Part shown: positions 16,501 to 24,329 of the stretch, in pieces | How the letters are laid out: each line of letters starts with the position of its first letter | Position numbering within the stretch: position 1 is the stretch's first letter | DNA from: Hahella chejuensis KCTC 2396 | GTDB lineage: Bacteria; Pseudomonadota; Gammaproteobacteria; Pseudomonadales; Oleiphilaceae | Direction of reading: 5' to 3' | Assembly: GCF_000012985.1 (NCBI RefSeq) | Contig: NC_007645.1 | Coordinates: 2,696,501 to 2,760,500 of the forward strand | Length of the DNA stretch: 64,000 bases | The notes under the pieces: model-generated | What the model saw: the letters and a program-made list of their open reading frames with translations, nothing else | Told to the model about the DNA's origin: nothing | The model's database searches: none | Translations under genes and position numbers: made by a program

Positions 16501-17471
16501 GCCAGGGGGGCGTGATTGACCAGGGGCGTGATTACCATGAACTGGTTAAACGACTTGAGGGGCGCCTGGAAAAGCTGGCGCAAGAATCCGACAGTCTGTT
16601 CAAAGAGAAGGCTGGTCTGACGGAATGGACATTCGGCGTTCTGCAGGAGAAAGTCGCCGTCAGCCAGGCGGGCGCCAGCCTGTTTCTGTACCCTTATTTG
16701 CAGGATCAGGGAGCGACCGTAGCGTTAAAGTCGGCGTTCGACGCGGGGTTCGCGCAGGCGCAACATCGTCTCGGCATGGCGCGGCTGATCATGCTGAGGC
16801 TGGCGGATACGGTGAAGTATCTGAAGAAGAATCTGCCCAAACGGAAAGAGATCGGGCTTTACTATGCGCCAACCGGGAAACTGGACGGTCTGGTGGACGA
16901 ACTGGCTTTGACCGCTTGCATTGAGGTTTTCCTCAAAGATAAGCCCGCCATCGCCAATGCGGATGAGTTCGCTCGGCGAGTGCAGCAGTATAAGGCGGAT
17001 TTGATCCCCAAAGCGGAAGAGCTGGCGTTGTTGCTGCATGAAATTTTGCAGGCCTATCACCGGATAACCAAAGCTTTGGGTAAAAATACAGTGTTAGCGC
17101 TGGCGATGTTCCTGGGGGATGTAAAACGACAGCTGCAGCACTTGATCTACCCTGGGTTTCTCACGGAAGCGCCGCTGGAATGGTTGCGGCAATATCCACG
17201 CTACCTCGCTGCGATTGAAGAGCGGTTGGACAAAATGCCGCGGCAGATCGCCCAGGAGCGCCAGTTTCAACTGATGTTCGAGACGCTATGGTCGCAATAC
17301 AATGCGAGAAAAGAGAAGCATCAACGGGAGGGCTATGTGGATGAAGAGCTCGCCAATTTCCGCTGGATGCTGGAAGAGTTTCGGGTTTCCTATTTCGCGC
17401 AGAAGCTTGGCACACTCATGAGCGTGTCGGAGAAGAAGCTCCAGAAGCAATGGGAAAAAGTCCGAATTTAG
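13599..17471 (+). CDS. hrpA: ATP-dependent RNA helicase HrpA
   Basis: A 1290-residue DEAH-box helicase of full family length. Motif I GETGSGKTTQLPK is near residues 90-102, motif II DEAHERSLNIDFLIG near 187, motif III SATID near 219, motif V STNVAETSLTVPG near 344 and motif VI QRKGRCGRV near 390. The winged-helix, OB-fold and long C-terminal HrpA-specific region (DUF3418) follow. E. coli HrpA acts on stalled or collided ribosomes and in mRNA processing. The start at ATG 13599 gives a short N-terminal extension before the helicase core. A large antisense open frame at 15138-16223 is a codon-phase shadow. Confidence 0.95.
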   Translation: MSSETRFDPSLVLIKDRFRLQRQWREIAKGSVAEKDVEKFWRATLRSMEIRAARLQAMPQVRYPDNLPVADKLEEIKKAISENQVVIIAGETGSGKTTQLPKICLDLGRGVEGLIGHTQPRRLAARSVANRIAEELGCEVGKQVGYQVRFTDHTDDSTLVKLMTDGILLAETQNDRFLNRYDTIIIDEAHERSLNIDFLIGYLKNLLPKRPDLKVIITSATIDLDRFSEHFNGAPVVEVSGRTYPVELHYRPLTTMDDEVDIGLQDGVVHVIREIERMEREQRKPPGDILIFMVGEREIRETAQRLRKEEFRNTEILPLYARLSNQEQNRIFQSHGGRRIVVSTNVAETSLTVPGIRYVIDPGQVRISRYSYRSKVQRLPIEAISQASAEQRKGRCGRVAEGVCFRLYSEEDFNGRDPFTDPEILRTNLASVILQMLSLRLGDIQKFPFMQKPDKRYINDGYKLLEELGAVNAQRQMTPIGRTLARFPIDPRLARMLVAAAEGHCLKEMLIIVSALAVQDPRERPMEFQQAADEKHAQWADEQSDFVSLLNLWNGYETQRQELSANQLRNYCKKNFLSFLRMREWRDTHRQLLLLCHEQNYKENTEPAAYDELHQALLAGLITQIGQKDEKGEYAGPRQRKFVIFPGSKVRKKAPNWIMSAEVVETSRLFARTVARMEPGWIEKVAPQLLKSSYLEPHWSKKRGEALAFQQVSLYGLIVVPRRQVSYGRIDPQFSREALIREGLIEGEINSRLPFILHNAECREEVEQIEAKARRRDLLVDDEVLFQFYDEQLPADITTVKGLEYWYKRLPDGDKKALLLSPEALLRVLPEVKLEEQFPDALLWNGQQFQLSYRFEPGAKDDGVTVRMPAAAMAQAPVGLLDWLAPGMRKEKCEALIRSLPKAIRKNFVPVPDFAKAASDAMVPDNHPMSLALGEQLRKMTGIQVAPEQWDESLLPPHLRMNIQVVDSQGGVIDQGRDYHELVKRLEGRLEKLAQESDSLFKEKAGLTEWTFGVLQEKVAVSQAGASLFLYPYLQDQGATVALKSAFDAGFAQAQHRLGMARLIMLRLADTVKYLKKNLPKRKEIGLYYAPTGKLDGLVDELALTACIEVFLKDKPAIANADEFARRVQQYKADLIPKAEELALLLHEILQAYHRITKALGKNTVLALAMFLGDVKRQLQHLIYPGFLTEAPLEWLRQYPRYLAAIEERLDKMPRQIAQERQFQLMFETLWSQYNARKEKHQREGYVDEELANFRWMLEEFRVSYFAQKLGTLMSVSEKKLQKQWEKVRI

Positions 17472-17607
17472 TTCCGCTTCTTAACACAACGGTCATATTC
17501 TTGTGGGCGCTCTGGGGCAAATTCATCCAGCCCTGCCGCTGTTATGTGCTAAGATTTCTCGTCAATACGCGAGTGCAATAATTAATTAAATAAGTAGAGG
17601 CTTAATC

Positions 17608-18729
17608 GTGAGTTCTGTAGTCATTAGCGGCACGGGCCTGTTTACCCCGGCTTACAGCATTTCCAATGAGGAGCTGGTGGCTTCGTTTAACGCCTATGTG
17701 CAACGTTTTAACGAAGAGAACAAAGAGAAAATCGAGTCAGGGGAAGTTATCGCGCTACAAGAATCCTCGGCTGATTTTATCGTCAAAGCATCCGGCATCA
17801 AAAGTCGCTACGTTCTGGACAAAGAGGGCGTATTGGACGTAGATCGCATGCATCCCTATATCCCTGAACGCAGCAATGAAGAGCCGAGCGTGCAGTGTGA
17901 AATGGCTGTCGACGCAGCGAAGAAGGCGATGGCGGAAGCGGGTAAGACTCCCCAGGACATTGACGCAGTCATCGTCGCCTGCTCCAACCTGCAGCGCGCT
18001 TATCCCGCCGTAGCGGTGGAAGTGCAGAGCGCACTGGGCATAGACGGATTTGCGTACGATATGAACGTAGCCTGTTCCTCTGCTACATTCGGCATACAGG
18101 CGGCGGTCAATGCGATTGAATCCGGCTCAGCTCGCGCAGTGCTGGTGGTGAATCCGGAAATCTGCTCCAGCCACCTGAACTTCAGGGATCGCGACAGTCA
18201 CTTTATCTTTGGCGACGCCTGCACGGCGATTGTTCTGGAGAAGGCGGACACCGCCACCAGCCAGCACCAGTTCGCGGTTATCGGAACCAAACTGAAAACG
18301 CTGTTCTCCAACAATATCCGCAATAACTTCGGCTTCTTGAACCGTTGCGATGAGTCCGGGGTTGGCAAGCCAGACAAGCTCTTCGTGCAGAATGGCCGCA
18401 AGGTGTTTAAAGAAGTGGTGCCAATGGTCTCTGAGATGATTGTGGAGCATCTGGCCGGTAACGATATCGACGCCTCCAGACTCAACCGCATGTGGCTACA
18501 TCAGGCCAATTTGAGCATGAACCAACTGATTTCAAAGAGAGTATTGGGGCGGGAAGCGACGGCGGAGGAAGCGCCAACCATTTTGGATACCTACGCCAAC
18601 ACCAGTTCAGCCGGCTCTATCATCGCGTTCCATTTGAATAAGTTGGATTTGAACAGCGGTGCATTAGGCGTGATTTGCTCCTTTGGCGCAGGTTATTCAG
18701 CCGGCAGTATTATTGTTCGCAAGGTTTGA
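17608..18729 (+). CDS. beta-ketoacyl-ACP synthase III-like enzyme (FabH family)
   Basis: A 373-residue thiolase-fold enzyme starting at GTG with AGAGG upstream. The catalytic triad of the KAS III family is present: Cys156 in NVACSSATFG, His298 in WLHQANLSM and Asn331 in YANTSSAGS. It is longer than E. coli FabH (317) because of an N-terminal insert around residues 25-85; this matches the larger gammaproteobacterial FabH-like synthases. Probable role: starting fatty acid synthesis by condensing an acyl-CoA with malonyl-ACP, or a related 3-oxoacyl synthase. It stands alone with its own terminator, away from any fab cluster. Confidence 0.85.
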   Translation: MSSVVISGTGLFTPAYSISNEELVASFNAYVQRFNEENKEKIESGEVIALQESSADFIVKASGIKSRYVLDKEGVLDVDRMHPYIPERSNEEPSVQCEMAVDAAKKAMAEAGKTPQDIDAVIVACSNLQRAYPAVAVEVQSALGIDGFAYDMNVACSSATFGIQAAVNAIESGSARAVLVVNPEICSSHLNFRDRDSHFIFGDACTAIVLEKADTATSQHQFAVIGTKLKTLFSNNIRNNFGFLNRCDESGVGKPDKLFVQNGRKVFKEVVPMVSEMIVEHLAGNDIDASRLNRMWLHQANLSMNQLISKRVLGREATAEEAPTILDTYANTSSAGSIIAFHLNKLDLNSGALGVICSFGAGYSAGSIIVRKV

Positions 18730-18761
18730 TTCACTCTCGAATCTAATCCATTTTTAGACTG

Positions 18762-18788
18762 GCCGTGGCGATTGCGTCACGGCTTTTT
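18762..18788 (+). terminator. terminator of the FabH-like gene
   Basis: GCCGTG (18762-18767) pairs with CACGGC (18778-18783), followed by five T residues. Confidence 0.75.
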
Positions 18789-19218
18789 CGTTTCTAGCGC
18801 GGGCTCCCATTTTTTTCGAGACTGTTGATGCAACCCGTTGCATTGAACTGTAACTATTCATAAACGTCGTTTTGATGCAGACTCACGGACGAGAACAGGG
18901 TTGCCTGGCTAAAGAATAAGTCTTGAGTCATCAGGCCAGGGCTACAGAGGAATACTTACTTTGAAGTGGATATTTTGTCAGGTAGACTGCTCGGCACGTT
19001 GCAAAAATGTGCGCTAGCCCGCATATTAATCAGGCCTTTGAGCCAATTTGCCGCCATATCCAATAAAAATAAGCGCCCGCGGCCAGTTCAGTATTCCGCG
19101 TAGCGACGACGTTGAGAGGTCGCCACAAGAAGACGGAAGCTTTGAGAGTCTTGAATACCGCCGAAGTTAAGCCAGACTGAAGAATATAGAGAGCCCCCAA
19201 GGCGCTTAAGTGGGATTT
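18789..19218. other. intergenic region upstream of the MlaA-like gene
   Basis: About 430 bases without a supported gene. It holds a perfect inverted repeat ATGCAAC-CC-GTTGCAT at 18828-18843. A 12-base match to one end of the dispersed hairpin repeat (TATTAATCAGGC) lies near 19024. Nothing else was recognised. Confidence 0.45.
18828..18843. promoter_or_regulatory. perfect 7-2-7 inverted repeat, possible operator
   Basis: ATGCAAC-CC-GTTGCAT: perfect arms, a two-base centre and no following T run. It lies about 375 bases upstream of the MlaA-like gene and 40 bases beyond the previous terminator. It has the same geometry as the element upstream of fadD but an unrelated sequence. Confidence 0.35.
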
Positions 19219-19944
19219 ATGGATACGAGTAAACCGCAGCACACAAGGCGTTTGTCCGCCGTTTTGTTATTGTCGATGGCCGCGCCCGCAGGGGCGATGA
19301 CGCCTCATCCGCAAGATCCGTGGGAATCTTACAATAGAAAGGTTTTCGCTTTTAACGAATTTCTGGATGACTACCTTCTGCGTCCAGTCGCCAAAGGCTA
19401 TCGGGCTGTCACGCCGGAAGTCGTCGATCGCTCGGTTACAAATTTTTTCGGCAATCTTGGCGATGTCGTCACGCTAGCCAACAATATCCTGCAGTTGAAA
19501 CATCATGAAGCCGCAGCGACAGCCAGCCGCATCATGTTCAACAGCACCTGGGGAATTGGCGGTCTGTTTGATGTGGCGACAGCCTTCGATATCTCCGTCG
19601 ACAAAGAGGATTTCGGCCAGACGCTGAGCTACTGGGGCGTACCCCAGGGTAACTATCTGATGCTGCCGTTCCTGGGGCCGGGCACCGTCACCGACACCAT
19701 TGGCCGCATTCCTGACAGTTATGCGGACCCCGTGGGGTACCTGTTTCCTGAGCCGGAAAAGTACTTCGCCAGCGCGACCCGCATTGTCGACAAACGCGCC
19801 GATGTTATTCCGGCGGAAAATCTGATTCAGGGCGACCGTTATACATTCGTCAGAAATGCGTATCTGCAGCAGCGTGAATTTCTGATTAATGACGGCAAAG
19901 TCGAAGATCCTTTTACTTCCGACGACTTCGACGAAGATTATTGA
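19219..19944 (+). CDS. MlaA/VacJ-family outer-membrane lipid-transport protein lacking a lipobox
   Basis: A 241-residue protein clearly of the MlaA (VacJ) family: DPWESYNRKVFAFNEFLDDYLLRPVAKGY, then TNFFGNLGDV, then NSTWGIGGLFDVATAFD and the DFGQTLSYWGV block, which together span the whole domain. MlaA removes surface-exposed phospholipid from the outer membrane with porins and passes it to MlaC. Oddity: the usual lipoprotein Cys is absent. The N-terminus ends SMAAPAGAM before the mature part, a type I-like signal peptide. ATG 19219 is preferred over GTG 19210. No mlaBCDEF genes are nearby. Confidence 0.88.
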   Translation: MDTSKPQHTRRLSAVLLLSMAAPAGAMTPHPQDPWESYNRKVFAFNEFLDDYLLRPVAKGYRAVTPEVVDRSVTNFFGNLGDVVTLANNILQLKHHEAAATASRIMFNSTWGIGGLFDVATAFDISVDKEDFGQTLSYWGVPQGNYLMLPFLGPGTVTDTIGRIPDSYADPVGYLFPEPEKYFASATRIVDKRADVIPAENLIQGDRYTFVRNAYLQQREFLINDGKVEDPFTSDDFDEDY

Positions 19945-19952
19945 TCCTTTCA

Positions 19953-19973
19953 AGCGGGAACCGGGCTCCCGCT
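19953..19973 (+). terminator. possible terminator of the MlaA-like gene
   Basis: AGCGGGA (19953-19959) pairs perfectly with TCCCGCT (19967-19973) across a 7-base loop. The following sequence is only pyrimidine-rich, so termination strength is uncertain. Confidence 0.5.
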
Positions 19974-20002
19974 GTCTCTTTCTCATCGACTTCTCACTCT
20001 TA

Positions 20003-20025
20003 TAGCCACATAGCCACATAGCCAC
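20003..20025. repeat. short tandem repeat, three units of TAGCCAC(A)
   Basis: TAGCCACA occurs at 20003-20010 and 20011-20018, with a third copy TAGCCAC(T) at 20019-20025, in the gap between the MlaA-like and patatin genes. This is probably slippage-derived. Confidence 0.8.
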
Positions 20026-20088
20026 TTGCGGCTCTTCCCGTCCGATAAGCTATATTTAAGCTAAGGAATTAATAGCTGGGTGGGACTG

Positions 20089-21573
20089 ATGTCGAGATAT
20101 TTGAACACGAAACTTCACAAGTACCGTAAAGCGATGGCTGAGGCCCGAGACTACGCCACTTGGCGTGACGCCGCACTGGAACTGGATTATCTGGAAGGGC
20201 ATGTGGAGTGGAAGGAGTCATTCGCCAGCGATCTATACAATTATGAGTTGATCTATGACCGCCTGATGGAGCTTCGCAACGCGATGCAAGGCCGAGATCA
20301 TTCCAAGCTGATCCGCAGCTTGCGTGAAGGGTTGCACCATGATCTCGGCAATATGGGGAACGCTTTGCTGTATCAGCACAGTTACATCGGCACCAAGCAC
20401 TTGATCGAGGAATACGTCAATCAGGTATGCGACGCGCTCAATTATGTCTGTGACAACGATATCCCCGAGTTGCCGCCTCGGCAGAAACTGGAGTTTTTCA
20501 AAGACACATCCATCAGCTTCGGCCGGCCCTCGTTGCTGCTGAGCGGAGGAGCGACTCTGGGGCTGTTCCATCTTGGCGTGATCAAGGCGCTCTGGGAGCG
20601 GGGTCTGTTGCCCCAAGTGATCGCCGGCTCCAGCGTGGGCTCAGTTATTGCGGCCATGTTGGGAACCCATACTGATGCGGAAATCCCGGAAATGCTGGAG
20701 CCCAGTCGCCATAACCTGAAGGCCTGGCGCTGGACGGGGCTGTTTAATGGGTTGCGCGGGCGCGGATTTATGGATGTTCGGCAGTTGGAGAAATGCCTGC
20801 GCTCCAATATTGGCGAATATTCGTTTCTGGAGGCTTATCAGCGTACTGGGCGTAGCATCAACATCTCCGTTTCGCCGGTTCATCACCATCAGAAAGAACG
20901 CCTGCTCAGCGGCTATACCTCGCCTTATCTGTTGGTATGGAGCGCGGCGTTGGCGTCGTCTGCGGTTCCCGCCGTATTCCCTCCCGTACGCCTGATGCGT
21001 AAGGATGAGAACGGCGGCATTGTTCCCTACATGCCGAAGCTGCGCTGGGTGGATGGCTCGGTGGTGAGCGATTTGCCCATAGAGCGACTCAAACATTTGT
21101 ATGACATCAACTTTTCTATTGTGAGCCAGACTAATCCTCATATCGTTCCCTTCATGAATGCGAAGAAGCGGGACCAGAAAATCAGTCTGGTCTCATTGCC
21201 GTTTCGGATCGCCAGGGCGGAGATGCAGTTTCATGGCATGGGCGCGTTTGACTACTTACGGAAGCAGGCGGAGCCTGAGCTGCTGCGGCAACTGTGCGGT
21301 CAGGCCTATACGATCCTGGCGCAGCGCTATTATGGCGATGTCACTATTGCGCCCCGTTATAGCTTCTGGCATTTTCGCCGGATGCTCTCCAACCCCTCGC
21401 CGGATGTGGTGGAGCGCCTGGCGCTGGAAGGCGAGCGCGCCACCTGGCCGAAGATTTCCATGATCCGTACGCACTCTAAGATCAGTCTGACCCTGGAGAA
21501 AGGAATCAAACGATTGAAAAACAGGCTGCAGGGGCGCAAAGCGGAATTGCGGGTGGTGAACGTTACCAAATAG
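20089..21573 (+). CDS. patatin-like phospholipase with N-terminal DUF3336 domain
   Basis: A 494-residue protein. The first 140 residues (LHKYRKAMAEARDYATWRDA, then LDYLEG) match the DUF3336 domain found before patatin domains in this family. The patatin core follows: the oxyanion loop GGATLGLFHLGV, the nucleophile Ser182 in GSSVG, and the catalytic Asp322 in WVDGSVVSD, forming the Ser-Asp dyad. It probably hydrolyses phospholipids or acylglycerols at the inner face of the membrane; no signal peptide was seen. Fungal relatives with this pairing are triacylglycerol lipases. ATG 20089 with GGTGGGA upstream was preferred to GTG 20080. Confidence 0.88.
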   Translation: MSRYLNTKLHKYRKAMAEARDYATWRDAALELDYLEGHVEWKESFASDLYNYELIYDRLMELRNAMQGRDHSKLIRSLREGLHHDLGNMGNALLYQHSYIGTKHLIEEYVNQVCDALNYVCDNDIPELPPRQKLEFFKDTSISFGRPSLLLSGGATLGLFHLGVIKALWERGLLPQVIAGSSVGSVIAAMLGTHTDAEIPEMLEPSRHNLKAWRWTGLFNGLRGRGFMDVRQLEKCLRSNIGEYSFLEAYQRTGRSINISVSPVHHHQKERLLSGYTSPYLLVWSAALASSAVPAVFPPVRLMRKDENGGIVPYMPKLRWVDGSVVSDLPIERLKHLYDINFSIVSQTNPHIVPFMNAKKRDQKISLVSLPFRIARAEMQFHGMGAFDYLRKQAEPELLRQLCGQAYTILAQRYYGDVTIAPRYSFWHFRRMLSNPSPDVVERLALEGERATWPKISMIRTHSKISLTLEKGIKRLKNRLQGRKAELRVVNVTK

Positions 21574-21734
21574 ACATAATGGGACGCAGCCGCGACGCTG
21601 ACGGGGAAATTGTATGATTCACGGACGAATCCCGGAAATTTGCAGTTTCTATAATTTAACTCCGCCGTCCGGCGCGTTACACTAGCGCGTTGACAGTAAC
21701 TATGCCCGCGCCAACAGGCGCAATTTTGGATTCC

Positions 21735-23504
21735 ATGTACGAAGCGTTTTTCGGTTTAAAAGAAAGCCCATTTTCCATCGCGCCTGATCCCCGTTATCTC
21801 TACATGAGCGAACGCCACAGAGAAGCGTTGGCGCATTTGTTGTACGGCATTGAAAGGGAGGGGGGCTTTGTGCTGCTGACCGGTGAAGTAGGCACCGGTA
21901 AGACCACCACCTGTCGTTGTTTTCTGCAACGGGTGCCGAAAAACACGGACATTGCTTTCATCCTGTATCCGAAACTCACCGCCAGAGAGCTGCTGGCCAC
22001 GATCTGCGATGAGCTGCATATCGCTTATCCCGCTCAGTGCTCCATCAAGATCCTGATTGACGTTATTCACAAACACTTGTTGAAGGCGCACGCCGCCGGC
22101 AAGCATACGGCGCTGGTTATCGATGAGGCGCAGAATCTGTCTTCAGATGTGTTGGAGCAACTGCGTTTGCTCACCAATCTGGAAACAGAAAAAAAGAAAC
22201 TGTTGCAGATTATTTTGCTGGGGCAGCCGGAACTGAAAGAGCTGCTGCAACGGCCGGAATTACGCCAGTTGGTGCAGCGCATCACGGCGCGTTACCACCT
22301 CGACGCCCTGTCTCCCGTAGACGTGCGCGCTTATATCGGCTACCGCCTGTCGGTAGCGGGCTGCCGCAAAGAGCTGTTCAGTAACGCGGCGATCAATAAA
22401 GTCTATAAGCTCAGTCGCGGCATACCCCGTATCATCAACCTGATCTGTGATAGGGCGCTGTTGGGCGCTTATTCGGAAAACAGTCAGGTCGTGACCCCCG
22501 CGCTGGTTAAGATGGCGGGCAAAGAGATTGGCCTTAACGCCAAACGCACTACCATGAAATGGTTGGATAACTGGGTCGTCAAAGGTTTCGCCGCAGGAGC
22601 GTTGGCGGGAGGTTTGACCTTGGTGCTGGGGTTGTCCCTCAATCAAGACCGTCGCCAGCCGGACAAGGCCATCGGCGCCGTTGCGCAGGCCTCCGCATTA
22701 GCGGGCGAGGGGGAAGGTCAGGTGCAGAGGGATGAAGGAACGCTCAAAGACGCAGCGTTGCCATCTGAAGAGAAAGGGGCGGCGACGGAAGCCTCCGCCA
22801 GCGGCGAGTCTGCAACCGCCGCCGCCCAGACCGCCGCCTGGGTGTCGCCTGTAACCACTTCGGCCTCAAAGGTGTTAGGCGCCTACCGACCCAAAGGCGA
22901 CAATACGCGTAAGGCCTATCAGTCCGTGATGCATATCTGGGGACTGGCTGACAGCGCCGGCGCTCGCGGTTTGGTGTGTGAATTCGTGGAGACTCGCGGG
23001 CTGCGTTGCCTGCACCGTCAGGGCAATTGGCGCAGCCTTTTGCAGCTTAATCGCCCAGCCGTGTTGAAATTGATGAATAATACCGGCGAAACCTTCAGCG
23101 CTGCGCTAATCTCCGTATCGGCGGATCAGTCCGCGGTGATTGAACTGGATGGCGAACGTCATACTATTCCCCTGGCGGAGCTGGATGGGCACTGGCAGGG
23201 GGATTACAGTATTTTGTGGAAAGTCCCTCCCTATGCGTCAATGGTGATTCAGCCAGGAGAAATGCAGGGTGAAAATGAGTGGATTGACGGCAAGATCAAA
23301 CGGGTGAATGAGATTTGGCTGTCTCAAGACGAGAAGCCCTCACTGGAGCCCCTGCCGGACACCTCATTGAAAGACCGGGTGCGTTGGTTTCAGCAGGAGG
23401 TCGGGATATTGCCGGACGGCATCCCGGGCGCCATCACCCTGATCATGTTAAATAGCTGGACTGACAGCACAGCGCCTCTGCTTATTCCGATCAAGCGCTC
23501 ATAG
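21735..23504 (+). CDS. exeA: GspA/ExeA-type AAA ATPase with peptidoglycan-binding C-terminus
   Basis: A 589-residue protein. The start MYEAFFGLKESPFSIAPDP is the family's typical N-terminus, so ATG 21735 was chosen over an earlier in-frame TTG. Walker A is GEVGTGKT at residues 50-57 and Walker B is LVIDEAQNL near 126-134. A transmembrane helix follows near 285-303, then an Ala/Glu-rich linker and a C-terminal periplasmic part ending in a peptidoglycan-binding-like module (VRWFQQEVGILPDGIPG). In Aeromonas, ExeA with ExeB opens the peptidoglycan for assembly of the type II secretin. The exeB partner follows 9 bases downstream. No other secretion genes are in the window. Confidence 0.88.
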   Translation: MYEAFFGLKESPFSIAPDPRYLYMSERHREALAHLLYGIEREGGFVLLTGEVGTGKTTTCRCFLQRVPKNTDIAFILYPKLTARELLATICDELHIAYPAQCSIKILIDVIHKHLLKAHAAGKHTALVIDEAQNLSSDVLEQLRLLTNLETEKKKLLQIILLGQPELKELLQRPELRQLVQRITARYHLDALSPVDVRAYIGYRLSVAGCRKELFSNAAINKVYKLSRGIPRIINLICDRALLGAYSENSQVVTPALVKMAGKEIGLNAKRTTMKWLDNWVVKGFAAGALAGGLTLVLGLSLNQDRRQPDKAIGAVAQASALAGEGEGQVQRDEGTLKDAALPSEEKGAATEASASGESATAAAQTAAWVSPVTTSASKVLGAYRPKGDNTRKAYQSVMHIWGLADSAGARGLVCEFVETRGLRCLHRQGNWRSLLQLNRPAVLKLMNNTGETFSAALISVSADQSAVIELDGERHTIPLAELDGHWQGDYSILWKVPPYASMVIQPGEMQGENEWIDGKIKRVNEIWLSQDEKPSLEPLPDTSLKDRVRWFQQEVGILPDGIPGAITLIMLNSWTDSTAPLLIPIKRS

Positions 23505-23513
23505 GAAAACGAC

Positions 23514-24323
23514 ATGTCCTATATACTTGAAGCCCTGAGACGTTCCGAATCAGAAAGATACCAGGAAAAGCTGCCTGACGTGGTGCAAGGCGGCGCATTC
23601 ATGATGCCTCGCAAAGAGAAGCGCGCGCCCTGGGCGCTGATTCTCATTTTGTTGCTTAGCCTCAACGCTATCGCCCTGACGATCTTCTTTTTTATGAATC
23701 GTCCCTTTGAAAAAGAGACGCCTGTAGAAACAGTCTCCGTTGACGCCGCTCCTGCTCCATCTACAGCCTCATCGGCGAGTGCTCCAGCGACGCCGGCGCA
23801 ACCTCAGTCTGCGCAGCCAATGGCTGGAAACACGCCGACACAGGCGGTTTCCGTGCAACCAATGAGCGCCAATAGTTCTGATTTCATGGTTGATAAAGTG
23901 CCCTTGGATACCGCCTCGAATACGGATATCTATGTGGACCTCGGCGGTGAGGAAGAGGAGGAGACGTTCACAGCGGATGGCGGCATGCTTATCGCGCCTT
24001 CCAATGGCTCTTCACGCAGAACGATGATTGTTCCCGGCTCCGGAGCGGCGGAAGCGACCCAGAATGTGGAGGAGCAGTATCCCAATATTTCCGAGCTGAG
24101 CGCCGCTTTCCAGCAGCAGATTCCGGCGATGGAATTCAATAGCCATATCTACAGCGCCAGTCCAGACGACCGTAGAATCATGATCAACAATAACTATCTT
24201 CGGGAAGGACAACGTTTCTCCGGCCTGAAGGTGTATCAGATTACCGAGAACGGCGTAGTGCTGGATAAAGGCGGCCAGTTATTCTGGATTCCCGTCATCC
24301 GCAACTGGGCTCCCGAAAGTTAG
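23514..24323 (+). CDS. exeB: GspB/ExeB-type secretion accessory protein
   Basis: A 269-residue protein opening with MSYILEALRRSESER, the hallmark of GspB/ExeB. One transmembrane helix (about residues 38-60) follows, then a long Ala/Pro/Ser-rich periplasmic linker and a C-terminal GspB domain (residues about 200-265, with MINNNYLREGQRFSGLKVYQI). It partners the ExeA-type ATPase directly upstream. It may also bind the secretin, in the manner of PulB/OutB. The dinG gene starts six bases downstream, so the three genes may be co-transcribed. Confidence 0.88.
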   Translation: MSYILEALRRSESERYQEKLPDVVQGGAFMMPRKEKRAPWALILILLLSLNAIALTIFFFMNRPFEKETPVETVSVDAAPAPSTASSASAPATPAQPQSAQPMAGNTPTQAVSVQPMSANSSDFMVDKVPLDTASNTDIYVDLGGEEEEETFTADGGMLIAPSNGSSRRTMIVPGSGAAEATQNVEEQYPNISELSAAFQQQIPAMEFNSHIYSASPDDRRIMINNNYLREGQRFSGLKVYQITENGVVLDKGGQLFWIPVIRNWAPES

Positions 24324-24329
24324 GCGAGC

